NCBI GenBank assembly: GCA_029747015.1
Contig: JAKOGI010000423.1
Span: forward strand, 177,056 to 241,055
Length of the DNA: 64,000 nt
Source of the DNA: Carnegiea gigantea
Taxonomy: Eukaryota > Streptophyta > Magnoliopsida > Caryophyllales > Cactaceae
Direction of reading: 5' to 3'
The notes under the pieces were generated by a model. It was not told the origin of the DNA. It ran no database searches and saw only the letters and a list, made by a program, of their open reading frames with translations. The position numbers and the translations under genes were made by a program. Of the stretch, positions 21,742-34,564 are shown one piece after another (positions within the stretch are counted from its first letter, which is position 1; each line of letters begins with the position of its first letter).

Positions 21742-24620
21742 TCATACCATCTCAAATGGTGTCTTGTTTTCCAAAATAAATGTAGGCAACCTGGTCATAA
21801 TGTGTTTTGTAGTCAAAACACAGTTCCCACAATGCATGGGAGGTAAAATTGCTTCAAACCTCAGTGCCCTTGCAATTTCTAGAACATTTCTGTTCTTTCT
21901 TTCCGCTAAACCATTTTGGTGGGGTTTATCTACATATGAAGTTTGATGCACCACTTCTGTAGCAGTAGCAAACTACCTGCAAGAGTAGAAGTCAAACTAC
22001 AGAGCATCGTCAAATCTTGCAGTCTTCACAACACAATGAAAATGTGTTGGAAAAAATTGAAATACGCATCAATTATCCCAAAAGCACGTGACCTATGCTC
22101 AAATGTGCTCAAAAAATCTAAAATTTTATCTGGTTGGCATCTTATAAGGACCCCAAATATCCATATTTATCAAATCGAATGCATGTTGGCTTCTTGTTTA
22201 TCTCATAGGGAAAGGAAGCTTCGCAAATTTAGCCATTGGATAAGTAAGACAAATTTCATTACTCTTATTTAACAAGGGTGACAAATAAGAGATACATGCT
22301 AGCTTAGATATGGGTGCATGACCCGGGCTTGACGGTACAAGGTGTAATCCCGCTCAAACCCTTTATTATAAGATTGCGTAACTTTATTCACTTGCTTCAT
22401 AAGAAAATTTGTCACATACTCGATAAACTTTAGCTTATCATTTCTCTTCTCTTTTAAAGGCGCATCAAGAAAATAGTTGAGTCATCCTTTCTCTCTACCA
22501 AGTGCCTTTACTGCCTTTATGTGTAAATCACTAACTCTTGTACAACATAGATCTCATGATAGAATATGCGACACACATCCCTTGTCCTTGCAAGCTTAGA
22601 TATAGAAAGTCGTCTAAAATCGAATAATGAACCCCAAAATGCATGTGCTACTTTCAGCCCATTCCTGAGCTTAATACCATCTTCATGAGTGATTTCAGCC
22701 TTTCGATCATTTGGCATATTCGTAAATGAAACATTTCTAGCAATATAAACATCCTGCGTGCTTTCAAAACCAGGACCTATATGATCTACTTATTGTTATG
22801 AAACAAAGAGCATGAGCAAAACACACTACTTGCCAAGGAATGGTCAAACTCTTCATTAGTGTTAACATGTGTTTGTTGAGTCCTTTCTATATGAGGAATC
22901 CATTTCAGCAACTCCTTATTTTGATGTTGTATTAAGCTAAAGATGCCTCCTCTTTATTGCAATAACTAGATTCAATATGAACATGTGCATTAACAACAAT
23001 CCTTATCTTAAAATTATAGATGCTTCCTTGATTCTTGAAGCTTTCACTGTCCTTCATTTGAGGAAATTAACTTTTGGGCTATAGATGCCAATTAGGATAG
23101 CCAATAACTTGTCAACACTTCTCTTTAGGATGTTCTTTATCTCCACACATTCCACATCTATCTTCATTGCCCTTATTATATTAAGCAAAAGTTTCAAACT
23201 TATTGTTGCCAACATCTAAAACTACTCTGTGCATCTTCTCTTGTTGCATCATATTCAAAGGTGACATTATAAGAATCTGACTCCTTAAAGCTTGATATTT
23301 ATCATCAAGTCTACTGAGAGACTAAAATAATTTCAACCATTACTAAAAAATCTGATTTTTCCGACAGAATTTTCGACCGAAAAAGTAACTTTTTCCGTCG
23401 AAAAAATGATTTTCTGATGGAATAGCCGACCGAAAGGGGCGGTCGGAATAAAGCGGGTCGGGAACATGTTCCGACGGAATATAACATTCTGTCAGCACTG
23501 TTCCGACAGAAAACGGAGGCCGTCGGAATGGGGTTCCGACGGAATACCGACGGAAAAGCTTGCATTCGACGGCCAAAAGGTCCGTCGGCTCCATCTGTCT
23601 CAATTTTTAAAAAAATCAAAAAAATTGAAAGTTCTGTCTAAATCTGTCGGAATTCTGTCGCAATCCGTCGGAATTTTTAGAAATTTTTTAAAAAAAGGGG
23701 CATCCTGAGCAAGCCCAAAACCACATTTAAAATCCAAAATCTACCAATTATTCAATGAAATTTCTACAACCAACACAAATTACCATATAATTCTTAAATT
23801 GTAACTTTAATTTCTCAATTTCATCAAAATATCTACTACAAATTAAACAAAAAACACTTACATAGTAAATTTTCATATTCACATCAATACAACCAAATTC
23901 AAAACCCAAAATTACAAATAACTCAATAAAATTTCAACAACCAACACAAATTATCACATAATTGTTAAATTCTAGCGCAAATTTGTCAAATTCATCAAAA
24001 AACTTACTACAAACTAAACAAACCACTTACTTGAAATTACAAGAGGAATTTGGTGGTATAATTGGGTTGCCGAAAACAAAGTGGACGGCGGCGGCGGCGG
24101 TAGGCTAGGGCGGCGGCGACCAACGACGCTCCCTCTCTCTCTCTCCAAGTCGTGCGCTGCCTCTTTCTCTATTTTACCATCCGAAATGAAGACGAACTCG
24201 GGCTGGGGGGTTTAAAAATTTGTCCGACGGAATATTCCGTCGGATAGCGACGTCCGACGGAACGTCTGACGAAATATTCCGTCGGACAAAGAATATTTTT
24301 TTTAAAAAAAATTTTATCGATTTTTGCTGAGATCTGGTCAATGCTGACCAGAGTTCCGATGGACATTCCGTTGGGACTCTGTCAGTTTACCGACAGACTG
24401 ATGGGATTCCGACGGAATAAATGTCCGTCGGAACATTCGCCGCCTCGATTTACTTTTCCTGTCTTCCCATCGCCCTGTCCGGCGGCCTTCCCGACGGTCT
24501 CTTTTTCGATCGGCATTTTCCGTCAGAAAAAACAAAATTTTCAATAGTGAACTCTTCCTGTTATTTGATGGAAACAGTCAAGAAGTTTATGACGATCACC
24601 TCATATTACTCACCCATATA
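21742..24620 (-). mobile_element. Ty1/copia retrotransposon remnant 1, interrupted by a CACTA element
   Basis: Read on the - strand, decayed pieces of a copia polyprotein appear in order: a CCHC zinc knuckle of GAG (about 23162-23116, pattern C-x2-C-x4-H-x4-C), a GAG-pre-integrase piece (22717-22517, with the ISKLAR motif) and an integrase piece (21954-21742, NGLAERKNRNVLEIARAL). Stops and frame changes separate them. No RT or RNase H follows at lower coordinates and no LTR is evident, so this copy is 3'-truncated. The GAG region is split at 23338-24549 by a CACTA transposon. Confidence 0.8.
23338..24549. mobile_element. non-autonomous CACTA (En/Spm) DNA transposon
   Basis: Length is 1,212 bp. 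The ends are CATTACTAAAAAATCTGATT on the left and, on the complementary strand, CACTATTGAAAATTTTGTTT on the right; they align over about 32 bp up to CGACAGAA/TGACGGAA. A 3-bp target duplication AAC flanks it at 23335-23337 and 24550-24552. About 300 bp inside each end is crowded with inverted copies of TCCGACGGAA/TTCCGTCGGAA, the subterminal repeats typical of this superfamily. The middle is AT-rich, then has a GCGGCGGCG-rich patch near 24085. No transposase is encoded, so it needs an autonomous partner. Open frames inside are made by the subterminal repeats. Confidence 0.92.
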
Positions 24621-24639
24621 ACAGTAAAGCCTTATTTAG

Positions 24640-27600
24640 TCTGTTTGGTAAGGAAACTATAATCAGCTTGGATTGTTTGAATCCAAAGGATATCAAACGT
24701 GATGGCAGTTTAGCAAATCATTGTCTTAGGGCTTGCTTCAAGCCATATAAAGACTTCTTGAGCTTGCAAACCATGGTTGTAGGATATTTTGGTGTACTAG
24801 CTTGTAAGGAATCTGAAGATTGACGTAAGATTGACTCCCACTATCCTCTATATCTTTTTGGCAGCATCATGTAGACTTCTTCATTAAGGTTTCCATGTAC
24901 GAAAGCATTTGTCACATCCGTTTGACATCTGTGCCACCTTTCATGGTTGCTGCTGCTAAGAGAGTCCTAACAGTGGTCATTTTTGTTACAAGAGCAAATG
25001 TCTCTTCATAATCAATCCCTTTTTATTGTCTACATCCTTGTACAACCAGCTTAGCTTTCTTTCTTTTAACTGTACCATTAGACTTATACTTAGTCTTAGG
25101 CAACCACTCACACCCAATGGATCTTTTCCCAGATGAAGCTGAATAATTTCCTAAGTAGCATTTCTTTCTAAAGCTTGTAGCTCAATGTTCATAGCTTTAC
25201 ACCAGTTAGGATTAGTAATAACTTCCTCAAAGGTCGGAGAATCATACATGTTATCTAATGAAGCAACAAAGACTTGATATTTTGGGTGAAGATGATTGTA
25301 TTACACATGATTTGCAATGGAATAATGAAATTTACTAGGATGTGTACTTACATTAGCAATGACATAGTCCTATAGCCACCTAGGTTGGGACTTGTTTCTT
25401 GTGGATTGTTTGAAAGGTTGAGAAGGGCTGTGTATCTGATCTAGACTGTTCTGCATTGACAGCAGAGTTGGAGGCTGAACGAGATTGACTAGATGACTGT
25501 GAGACAGCTATGGATTCATCATCCATCCAAACTGTAGGATGCGTAGATATGGGTGTAGCTTGAATATAGACTAATATATCATTTCAAAATGGAGAAATAT
25601 GTTTAACAAGTTGAACATCTCTGGACACAAAGGTAGGTTTGGTTTGCAAATTGAACAATTTGTATCCCTTTTATGTGGCTGGATATCGAAGCCACACACA
25701 AGTATACTTCGTAGTTTAAATTTGTCTGTGTCGAGATGTGGATTGCTAGTAAACACTAGCATCTAAAGGTTTTCATGTGGGAGTAGGAAGGTGTTTGATA
25801 AAAATCATCACAAAGGGATTTTTGTGTTGAAGAATTGGTGTAAGTTGTCTATTTATGATGTTAGCTGTAGTCAAAACACAATCACCCCAAAAACTAGCAA
25901 TTAGCCTGAAATCTCAATGCTCTAGCCATTTTAAGCACATGCCTATGTTTCCTTTCCACCTTGCTATTTTATTGTGGTCTGTCGGTACATCAAGCGTGAT
26001 GTATGATGCCATGCTTACCAAAAAATTGTTGACAAGGTCCACTATCAAACTGAAGAGCATTGTCAGACCTAATTATTATGATCTTACTCTGAAACTGTGT
26101 AGATATAAGGTGTATAAACTACTCCAAAGTATTTAAGGCCTGAGACTTGTACTTAAGCAAATATATCCATGTTGATCTACTAAAGTTATCGACAATAGTC
26201 AAGAGGCATCTAAATGGTTTGCGAGTAAGTACTCTATAAGGTCCCCAAATATCCATATGAATTAGCTCAACGGCAGCTGCACTTTTATTCTAACAGATTG
26301 TGTATGGCAGTTTTATAAACTTTGCCACAGGATAGGTGATGCAAACCATTTGACTAGTAGAGTTCTGACATGGAAAAGTGGCAATGTATTTAAGTTTTGA
26401 CATAGGTGCTTGACCTGGTCTTTTATGCCATAACTCATAGTCATTATCACTACTATTCCTATGCTGAGTATTTGAACTAACTTGCTCAGAAACAATAGCA
26501 TTTGCTAGATCATAAGACTGTTTGATACATGGATTATTCCTAGGAAATGAAGGTCTTCACGCTCCTTACCAATCCCCAACAGTTTCTTGCTTGCATAGTC
26601 CTGTATTAGGCAAAATTCAGGATAAAAAGTGACAAAACGCCTATTATTCTTGACCAGCTTGGATATTGATAGCATATTATACTTAAATTTTGGCATATGC
26701 AAGACATCTTTAAGTTGCAATCCATTAGCTAAGTTCACATACCCCTCGTAAGATATCTAGAAGTTTGAATATTAGGCAAGTATATCTTAGCTCCTTTTGA
26801 CAATTTCTTGAACTAATTAGATCTATCAATATGTGCATAAGACATATGATCGTCTCCACCTCATCATCTATCTTAGTATAACAGTTAGACTATAGTTACA
26901 GAGGTATTAGTCTCATCAGTTGATCATATTAATGCTGAGTTAGAGTAAAATTATGATCTCCTTTGCATCCAGTACGGACATTGTTTGATTTAACCTGAGC
27001 ATTAACTGCAGTCTTATTCTCTAAATTTGGGATATATCTCTCCCCATTCCTTGTATTTAGTGCTCTTACACTCTTCTTTTATGGAAACTTCTTGTGCCTT
27101 GGGTGCCAAGAGGAATAGCCAATCACAATCCAACACCTTCCCTTAGAATGACCTTTATTACAACACTGTGAACATCTTATATCATCATATCTGCTAAGTA
27201 GTGATGTTGTTTCCACTTCAATTTTGTTGAGTTCTAGCACCTCTGTTTGAGTGTATTCCTACTGAAGATTGAACAAACTATTTTAATAGTTGGCAGAGTG
27301 TTCATTAGGAGCATTTGACCTCTTTATGATCCATATTTGTCATCCAGTCCATTGAGAAACTAAAATAACCTTTATTCTTCCTTTTGTTGTTTCAAGACAC
27401 TGGTCCTAATCTCATATGCAATCACTGTAAGATTAGACAATTGACTCATTCATTCTAATTCTTCCCACAAATCAGATTTTGGAATAGTGAAGCTTGATTT
27501 GCTTCAATGAGTAAACTTCTTTGTTGATTTGATATTTTTTTGATATGTTGCTCAAGGAGAATCTCTTTTCAGTGCATCCATGTCTCTCTTACTGAATCCA

Positions 27601-28113
27601 GAAAGAGTATGGACTTCGCAATTGGAACTAAAACTGAGGTGGTTAACCAGGCAATCCCCATGCTATTAGAAGTGTGCCACATTTCAACTTTAATTGAATC
27701 TTTGGAAGATCTGGTGGCAATTCCTTGGACAAATCCAAGCTTCCTCTTAGTGGCTAAGCCAATTTCCACAACTCTTTTCCATGATCGAAAGTTCTTAACT
27801 CCAATTAGCTTTTCCTGAATAGCTAATGAGTCTGAACCTTCCGAAGGATGCAAGAACAGTGGATTTTGTAAATCATTCACACCTATATTGTTGTGATTTC
27901 TCTTAGCAGACATGATCAAATCAAGATGAACTTGAAATCCTAAATTAAGATTGATATGATAGCTTGATTAATTGATGAAAATTAATCAATTGATTATGAA
28001 AAAATTGTATTTGATTGCGATGATAGCTTGATCCAATGATGAATCAAAATGTTTGATCGAAGAAGAAAATAAGTTTCAGGTAATTCAGGACCTTCTGATA
28101 TGCTCTGATACCA
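24640..28113 (-). mobile_element. Ty1/copia retrotransposon remnant 2, internal region
   Basis: From the PBS downwards on the - strand, the order is GAG (27919-27569, including GSDSLAIQEKLIGVKNFRSW), a zinc knuckle (27180-27137, CSQCCNKGHSKGRC), GAG-pre-integrase (26738-26505, LSISKLVKNN and, lower, an H-x-G-H type stretch), integrase (about 26490-25800) and the start of RT (about 25130-24740, KLKKSLYGLKQA). Many frame breaks make it non-functional. The primer-binding site is the complement of 28102-28113 (TGGTATCAGAGC, the usual initiator-tRNA-Met site of plant copia). The element ends abruptly within RT, at remnant 1. Confidence 0.85.
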
Positions 28114-28287
28114 TGTTAAATTTTTTATATCAATTGAGCCTTAAACAAATAATCATGCATATGAGCTCAAATGAGATTCCAACCCAACATTAGTTGGCAA
28201 TTGGTGGATTGACTCATGAGCTTATATACATGCTCAAATCCGTTAATTTTATTAATATGGGATAACACCCACTTTTATACTCCAACA
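28114..28287 (-). repeat. short LTR (174 bp) of copia remnant 2
   Basis: On the - strand it begins TGTTGGAGTATAAAAG, with an early TATA-like TATAAAAG, and ends TTTAACA immediately before the PBS at 28113. TG...CA ends and PBS contact define it as the 5' LTR. I could not find the partner 3' LTR in the window. Confidence 0.75.
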
Positions 28288-28391
28288 CGCCTCCTTAGAT
28301 GCAGACTACTAATAAGACCTAACACGTGCACACAATTTTAATCAAATGGGGATGGTGACAAATCAAGATCAAGCAATCTGCTTTGATACCT

Positions 28392-28611
28392 TGTTGAGTT
28401 CAGCCATGGATGAACTAGAGAGAGAAAGTGTAGAAGAATGTAATATGCTCAACCATTCATCACAACTAATACAACCTATATAGGTTCTCAGATGAACCTT
28501 GTTACAGACCCAAAAAAAAAATCTAAAATGAAGTAACTAATTCTGTTATTATGTAATAGCTCATTTAGCCTAAAGTCATAACCACCTAACCACCTCCTGC
28601 CAGCTCAACGA
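28392..28611 (-). repeat. second copia-type LTR fragment beside a diverged PBS
   Basis: The sequence opens TGTTGAGTTC and closes with CTCAAC(GA), near-perfect inverted ends. It abuts a PBS-like gctttgatacct (28380-28391; a match to the copia PBS with two changes). This makes it the LTR of another copia element of the same orientation whose body is missing, so the copia cluster includes at least one further insertion. Confidence 0.5.
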
Positions 28612-30026
28612 CACCATATCAACTTCGACACTTATAGATGCACCACCTTGTTTCAATGCATAAACATTCCTAATCAATTTATATTTTTGAGAACCTTGAC
28701 TCAAAGAAAATCTCCATTGAAGATGAGACTACACCTTGATTAGATTTAAAGAATTGATCTAGCAATTAAATATGAGCATTGTTTATGTTCCATGAGATTA
28801 CTAGATTATTGTATACCTCCCATTGAGTTTCCATTATTGGATCATCATCTAGCTCTGCACATGTTCCAACAACAAAAACCATCTTATATTTGGTTGACAA
28901 CTCAATCCCCGTTGCTCACTTCCTTATCATACAATTTGCTGCTCCAACTGATTTCTTACCAACATTGGGGAAGCCAGAAGCATTAGATGATGGATGAATA
29001 ACAAGTTCTAAAGATCAACATAGTTCACATGAGCTTAATCACCAAGCATACTGAACCAAATGAACGCAAAATCACAAAAAAAATCCCTAAGAATCTTTCA
29101 ATCTTTCTCCAACCTCAGAAATCACAAAGAATCTCAAAATTCAATTGTCAATATCTAAAAAAGAATGTTTGATCTTACAATCTATCTAAAACCAAGCTCT
29201 GATAACAAAACAAAAATTGGACCAAGTTAACAGAAATCAACCATGAAATGACTATGATGGATTTAAGAGGAAATAAGATCCTACAAACATAGACAATTGG
29301 GGATAATTATTTTATTCCCCAATTTATATGTCCTTCTCTTACAGTAATACCAACAACATCTAAACAACTGTAAGCTAACTACCTTAAGACACCTTAGTAG
29401 CTTTACCTAACCAACTATAACAAGTTAATAACCTCTTGTCTCAACAATTTTAGTGTACAATCATTATGTTTTCAGTTGCATAATCAGAAGATGAATGGTT
29501 CAATTTTAACTAACTAATGGGTAAGACTTTATAAAGTTTCGATAGTGCTAGCATGTACACAATTTAAACTAGAGCCAGCAAAATATGTTAGCAAATTGTT
29601 CGTACTTCTAAAAGTAGTATTGTCTTTCATATGATTAGGGGTTCATATCCCTTTACGTAGTATAAATCTTACCTCTTGCCTCGTACCAATCTTATGCCAT
29701 GTTTTTTCTTGCTGTATGGTTAAATTATAAATTGTTTGTAAAAAGTTGTAAAAAAATTGTAAGGAACTATAAGCTATTGTAAACTAACTACAAGTGTAGT
29801 ATGGAATATTTAAATATTACAAGAAATAAAAACCTTTCGAAGATTATATAGATTTTATACGAAACATAAAATTTTTGTTAAGGCGATGATATGGCATAAT
29901 TTGTTTTACAGTCAACGCATAATATATGTTTTTGAAGTGCAATGTGCCTTGAAACACATGTTTGACATTAGTATGAAACTATATTGATAGCTATTATTAT
30001 GTATTGAAACATAAAATGAATACTTA
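28612..30026. other. retrotransposon-derived and AT-rich DNA
   Basis: About 28740-29450 is likely more copia remnant: a third PBS-like agctctgataac occurs at about 29194-29205. No protein domain can be read. Around 29620-29660 there is a B-box-like ggggttcatatccc, possibly a SINE fragment. The remainder is AT-rich with no gene. Confidence 0.45.
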
Positions 30027-30461
30027 GGGTGTGTTCGGCAATAGTATTTTGGATAGCGTTTAGGGTTTTGACTAAGTCAATACACTCATTAGATAATTTT
30101 TAGTATTCGGTAACATAGTATTTTGAGTAGCATTTCAAATAGCATTTAGCATTTTAAGCAGCGTTTTTGAAAAGCTAACAGTATTAATATTTTGCATTCA
30201 AAAGTAGAGTGTCATATTTTTTTTGGCAAAAAACATCCATTGGAAATTTTATCTTTGGAAAATTTTCTATATCTTTTTATGTCAACTTGCATTAATCAGC
30301 TAACCCAACAGCTAAATTTACTGAACACATTTATTTCAATTGCTCATTCAAACAGCTATCCGCTAATAGCTAAATTAGAAACGCTATCCGCTACCTAAAC
30401 AGCTATCCGTTACCTAAACCGCTATCTGCTACTTGAACCACTAATTTTGCCGAACAAGGCC
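30027..30461. mobile_element. Tourist-like (PIF/Harbinger) MITE
   Basis: This 435-bp element has terminal inverted repeats: GGGTGTGTTCGGCAATAGT on the left, and GGCCTTGTTCGGCAAAATT as the complement of the right end. It is flanked by the 3-bp target duplication TTA (30024-30026 and 30462-30464), the hallmark of PIF/Harbinger. The subterminal regions hold repeated tagc(a/g)ttt on the left and cgctatccgctacc on the right. No transposase is encoded. Confidence 0.85.
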
Positions 30462-30464
30462 TTA

Positions 30465-32840
30465 ATCTAAATACACTAACAAAATGAATGTCGAATTTAC
30501 ACTAACATGATGCATTTGACATTATTAGGTTAAAAAGCCATGAAAATAAGAGGTTCTAACGATAAAAGTTAAAATGATGAATCAATAAGAATATGTCGGT
30601 GTACTTTTAGCATACTTTTTGTTGGTGTGAATATAATTTCTATATAAAGAAACTTGAATATCTAATAGCATTTGGTTATGTTGAATCACGCGAATAGTAT
30701 TTATCTAACTAGTTACAACAAATGATTGGAATTGAGAATATCGAATGAAATAAAATCAATGTCCAAGTAGTATTGTTATCTATTTACATTAATTTCATTA
30801 AAATGTAATAATGATGAAAAATTAGTATTTATAATTGAAGCAATGTCATGTTCACAAATTGGATTGTTATTGCCACTCTATATGCTAAATGTTAAATATT
30901 GTTGTTTAAAAATAACATATGTAATAGCGATAAAAAATATTTGTCCTCATCTTTTTTACTCCTGAAATAACATGTTTGTCCTTAGAAAATTTACTTATTT
31001 TTCACTTTTTGATTCAAATTAATTTACTATAAATACATTGAATAGCCTCGTTTTCTCATCATTTTATCCCTTATTGTGGGCTCTTTATTGTTATGAACTC
31101 AAGATACGGATAGCCTCTAGGAATTATACTACTCTGTAGCCCCAACATTACAATGTCAGCTCGAAAAAACAAAATTAAAAAAAAAAATTCATGTGCCCTC
31201 GTATGCATGGTTATCTCATTATAAGTATACCAAGGTTCATTCCCACAGAGACTGATCCCGATTACAAAGTTTTGTGCCTTTTTAATATGCTAAGCAATTC
31301 AACGTTTGAGAGTTGAGCAATATAACAAGAAGGATAGAATTCAACTTGATCTAAATCAAAGGAAAAACTAAGCATGCAGGAACTTGGTTTGCCAAATGAT
31401 GATTCACTCAAAATAAGTTGCAAATCCTTCTCATTAAGTCGATTTAATTTAAGGAAGGATAATCAAAAGTATCTTTTATCTTTCAATTCATAGTGAAATG
31501 CTTAGAATTAATTGCCCCCTAACTTCGATGTTTTCAATCATTCTACATTAAGCATGAATCTTATCAATGATGCTCTTTCGAATTGCAAATATATCTCCAG
31601 AATTTATGCAAACAAATCCAGAACCCCCAATTTTGCTTGCAAGTACTTCACCGAACATCTCAAACAAGTAAGTAGATGCCGATAAATATATTCAGAATTT
31701 AAACACTAAAATTATATTTAAGAAGCATCAACAAAAGTTTGATGGACTTGACAAGCAACAACTCAAATAAAAAAAAAATATCATCGACTTACAGATTTCT
31801 AGATTACAGAAAAGTGCTGACATATTAGTGCATCTCCGGTTGCCTTACGAATCTCGTTCTTATGCTTGCTCATTCTCTCTCTAATGCTGGGAAGTAGTGA
31901 GCCATGGTGGAAGAGATGTCCCAATTTGTCAGTAAATGTCCCTTAAATAGCCAAAACAACGTCAGATTTGAGAGTCAAAACCATCCAAATTCACAGGTGG
32001 GGAAGGTGAAAGGCCACACAATCCGTGCAATTGCACAGCTCGTGTTCTGTGCTGCAACACTTTGTTGATGTGGCCTGCTTGCTTGCTTCCATTCGACTAG
32101 ACTACACAATCCATGCTTAGGCCCACGACTCGGCCATGTGGGTGTTGACCAGCTCATACTATCTCAAGCTTTGGTTATCAAGGCCTCAAGTCTACACACC
32201 CTGTTTTGATTGAAATGGTTTGGCTGTGAACGACTCCGAATTTCACTTTTGTAGTATATTGGTTTACTTTACTAGAATCTACGCAATCTCATCAAAGAGA
32301 CCAAAAACCAAACGTAAAGTAGAAAAATGGGTGCAAACATACACAAGCACAACCGTTAAATCAATAGCGAACCATTCCAAAACGTCAAGCTTAATTGACG
32401 CTAATGATTTCTTGTTTTACTCTGTTGTCCACAAATTGATTGTTGGTTCTCATTCAATATCATCATCAAATTATGCAATAATGTCAAATTTTGATGGCTT
32501 CAGCCTTCAAGTAGCATTTAAATTGGTAGAACAAACAACAATATCAGCAATAGAGCACAAAATCTCAGTACCAAAAACCAGGGAAAAAAAATTAATAAAT
32601 TGCAAAAATCAGCTGAAAAGGTACTTTTTAATTACCTTTCATTCCCCAAACTTTTTCAGTTTTTCCTTTCTCCATTGTATGACATTTTCCTTGTCGTACT
32701 CCACCCTCTCTTTGCCCTCGGTAAGCATAGGCTCCCTCATTTTCTCTTCCCTTTCCGTAATCGAAATTCATGCATTAAATCCCATTAACCAAACATGGCT
32801 CAAGTCCATTACCAGGTCGGTGTTCCATGAGAGAGAAAGA
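30465..32840. other. intergenic DNA upstream of the TRM gene
   Basis: AT-rich, with no recognised gene. Text at 31190-31320 (accaaggttcattcccacag) resembles a dispersed plant repeat I cannot classify. A 208-codon frame at 32220-32846 has no family resemblance and runs into the promoter and 5' UTR of the TRM gene. The promoter should lie in about 32700-32870, before the ag-rich leader. Confidence 0.45.
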
Positions 32841-32849
32841 GAGTGAGAC

Positions 32850-33140
32850 AAGCAACCAACCTCTGCTCACAAATACACATTTTACAGAGAGAAACAGATA
32901 ACAGCTTTAGAGAGAGAAACACACTATACCCATTTCCGCTTTCCCCCAGCCACCGCCATTTCCGGCGTTATTTTTCACCGGAATGCCGGGTTTCCGGCGA
33001 CCCATGTTCTCTATCTTGATTGTTGAACGGCCGATTTTTGTGGGCATCCCAGTTTTTGATTTTATTTGATTTGATTTTGTTGCCTTACTTTTTTGGCTCC
33101 TTGTCTGTACTACTCTCGGATCTCTCTCCTAGTTTCAAAG
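32850..33140 (+). promoter_or_regulatory. 5'-UTR exon of the TRM gene (approximate start)
   Basis: A CT/GA-rich leader (gagagagaaacac repeats, then a CCGCCATTTCCGGCG patch) ends at CAAAG|GTACTTGAG with donor at 33141. The next acceptor, tggcag, ends at 34556, eight bases before the ATG. The 1.4-kb intron lies wholly in the 5' UTR, a common arrangement in this family. The transcription start is a guess. Confidence 0.55.
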
Positions 33141-34564
33141 GTACTTGAGAATATATGTCCATTTGCTTTGCTTTTTCCGTATGTAGTGGATTTAGCTTTC
33201 TTGTGAACTAACTGATTGCGCTTTTATCCCTCCTTTTTCCTACAATGATTGTGGTCTTTTTGTTGATGTTTTGGTTGTGGTTTTTTTTTTGGGTGAAAAT
33301 TATGTGGGTTTTGAAGAAGTGTGATCTTTTGTTAAATTAGATATGGGTTATGCCAAAAAAATGAGCTGATTATTTGAGGGGTTTGGGCTGCAAGGGAGGT
33401 TGAATAGTGATCTGGTTTGTGGGTTCTTCAAGTTTAGCTTGATTTTACTGAGATTTACTGTGGGCAGTGAGATTTCTGTTGGTTTTGAGGTGAAATATGA
33501 ACCGATTATGTGCTTCTTAATTCACTGCCAAAATCTAGACTTGTCCCTATCATCCTTATTCATCCCTTCATTTTTCAACTCAAAGTTTTTTTTTTGATAG
33601 GTCAATTATTTTGGGTGGCTGTGGCTGACCGTTGGTATTTTTAATCTTGGGTTGTGAAAATGCCCAAGATCAAGCTAATGATTTAGATAATCATGCTGTT
33701 CTTTGCTGTTAGTATATGGTTGTTGATTTGGAATGTGGGGTTGAACAGTGTTGTGATAATTTTTTTTGGGGGGGGGGGGCTCCTTCTTTCTGATGATTAT
33801 CTTGAGATTTTCGCTGGAATTAGCACCTCTGTTAGTGTTGATGTGAAATTTCACTCTGGATAGTGCTCTAATTCTCTGCAAAATCCGTTGACTAGTCCCT
33901 GTTATTCCTTTCTTAGAATTTGTGTTGATGGATTCAGTATCGTTCTTTTGATGGAATGTTCTCTTCGCTCTTTTATCTTATTTCTCTTTCTTGGCGGATT
34001 TTTCATGTATTGGGCTCTGTATTTTCTGATAGTCAGCAAATTCCTTTTTATGTTTATATGCTACTGCTTCCTTTTTATGTTTATATGCTACGGCTATTGC
34101 TTGTTCGTTTCCCTGCTCCTGTTGGGTTATATCTCTGAGCTTTGAAAGTGAAAGATGCTTGGTGTGAATGGAACTTTCATATGGGGGTTTGTGGGTGCTT
34201 CTGTAGAGAAAATCTTTTGGGCTTTCCATTGTCATTTTTCTAATTTTTGCTCGTCACTCCCCATTTACTGTAGATTAGTTGCATACTCAGCCCTTGCCTA
34301 GGTACTTGTTTGCTACATGTGTTTCCCCATTTGGTACTTGTTTGCCTAGGTACTCTTCATATGGGGGTATTTTTGCTCTTGTTTGCCTAGGTACTTGTTT
34401 GTGCATTGTGGATGGCGGTGCATTGCTGTTGTGAATGATTCAAATGTGAAGTGAATATATTTAGCTTCAGTTTAGAACTTTTGTGGGGTGGTAATGTCTT
34501 GTGCGGGCATGACAAAGAGGACATGATTGGTTAATGTTTTTAATGGTTCTTGGCAGGGACTTAA

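Noticed and set aside
23343..24621. Several 65-100 codon frames around 23.3-24.6 kb
   Set aside because: They are by-products of the CACTA subterminal repeats, which lack stops in several frames.
32220..32846. 208-codon frame on the + strand
   Set aside because: No recognisable family, Ser/Phe-rich low-complexity text, and it overlaps the likely promoter and leader of the TRM gene.
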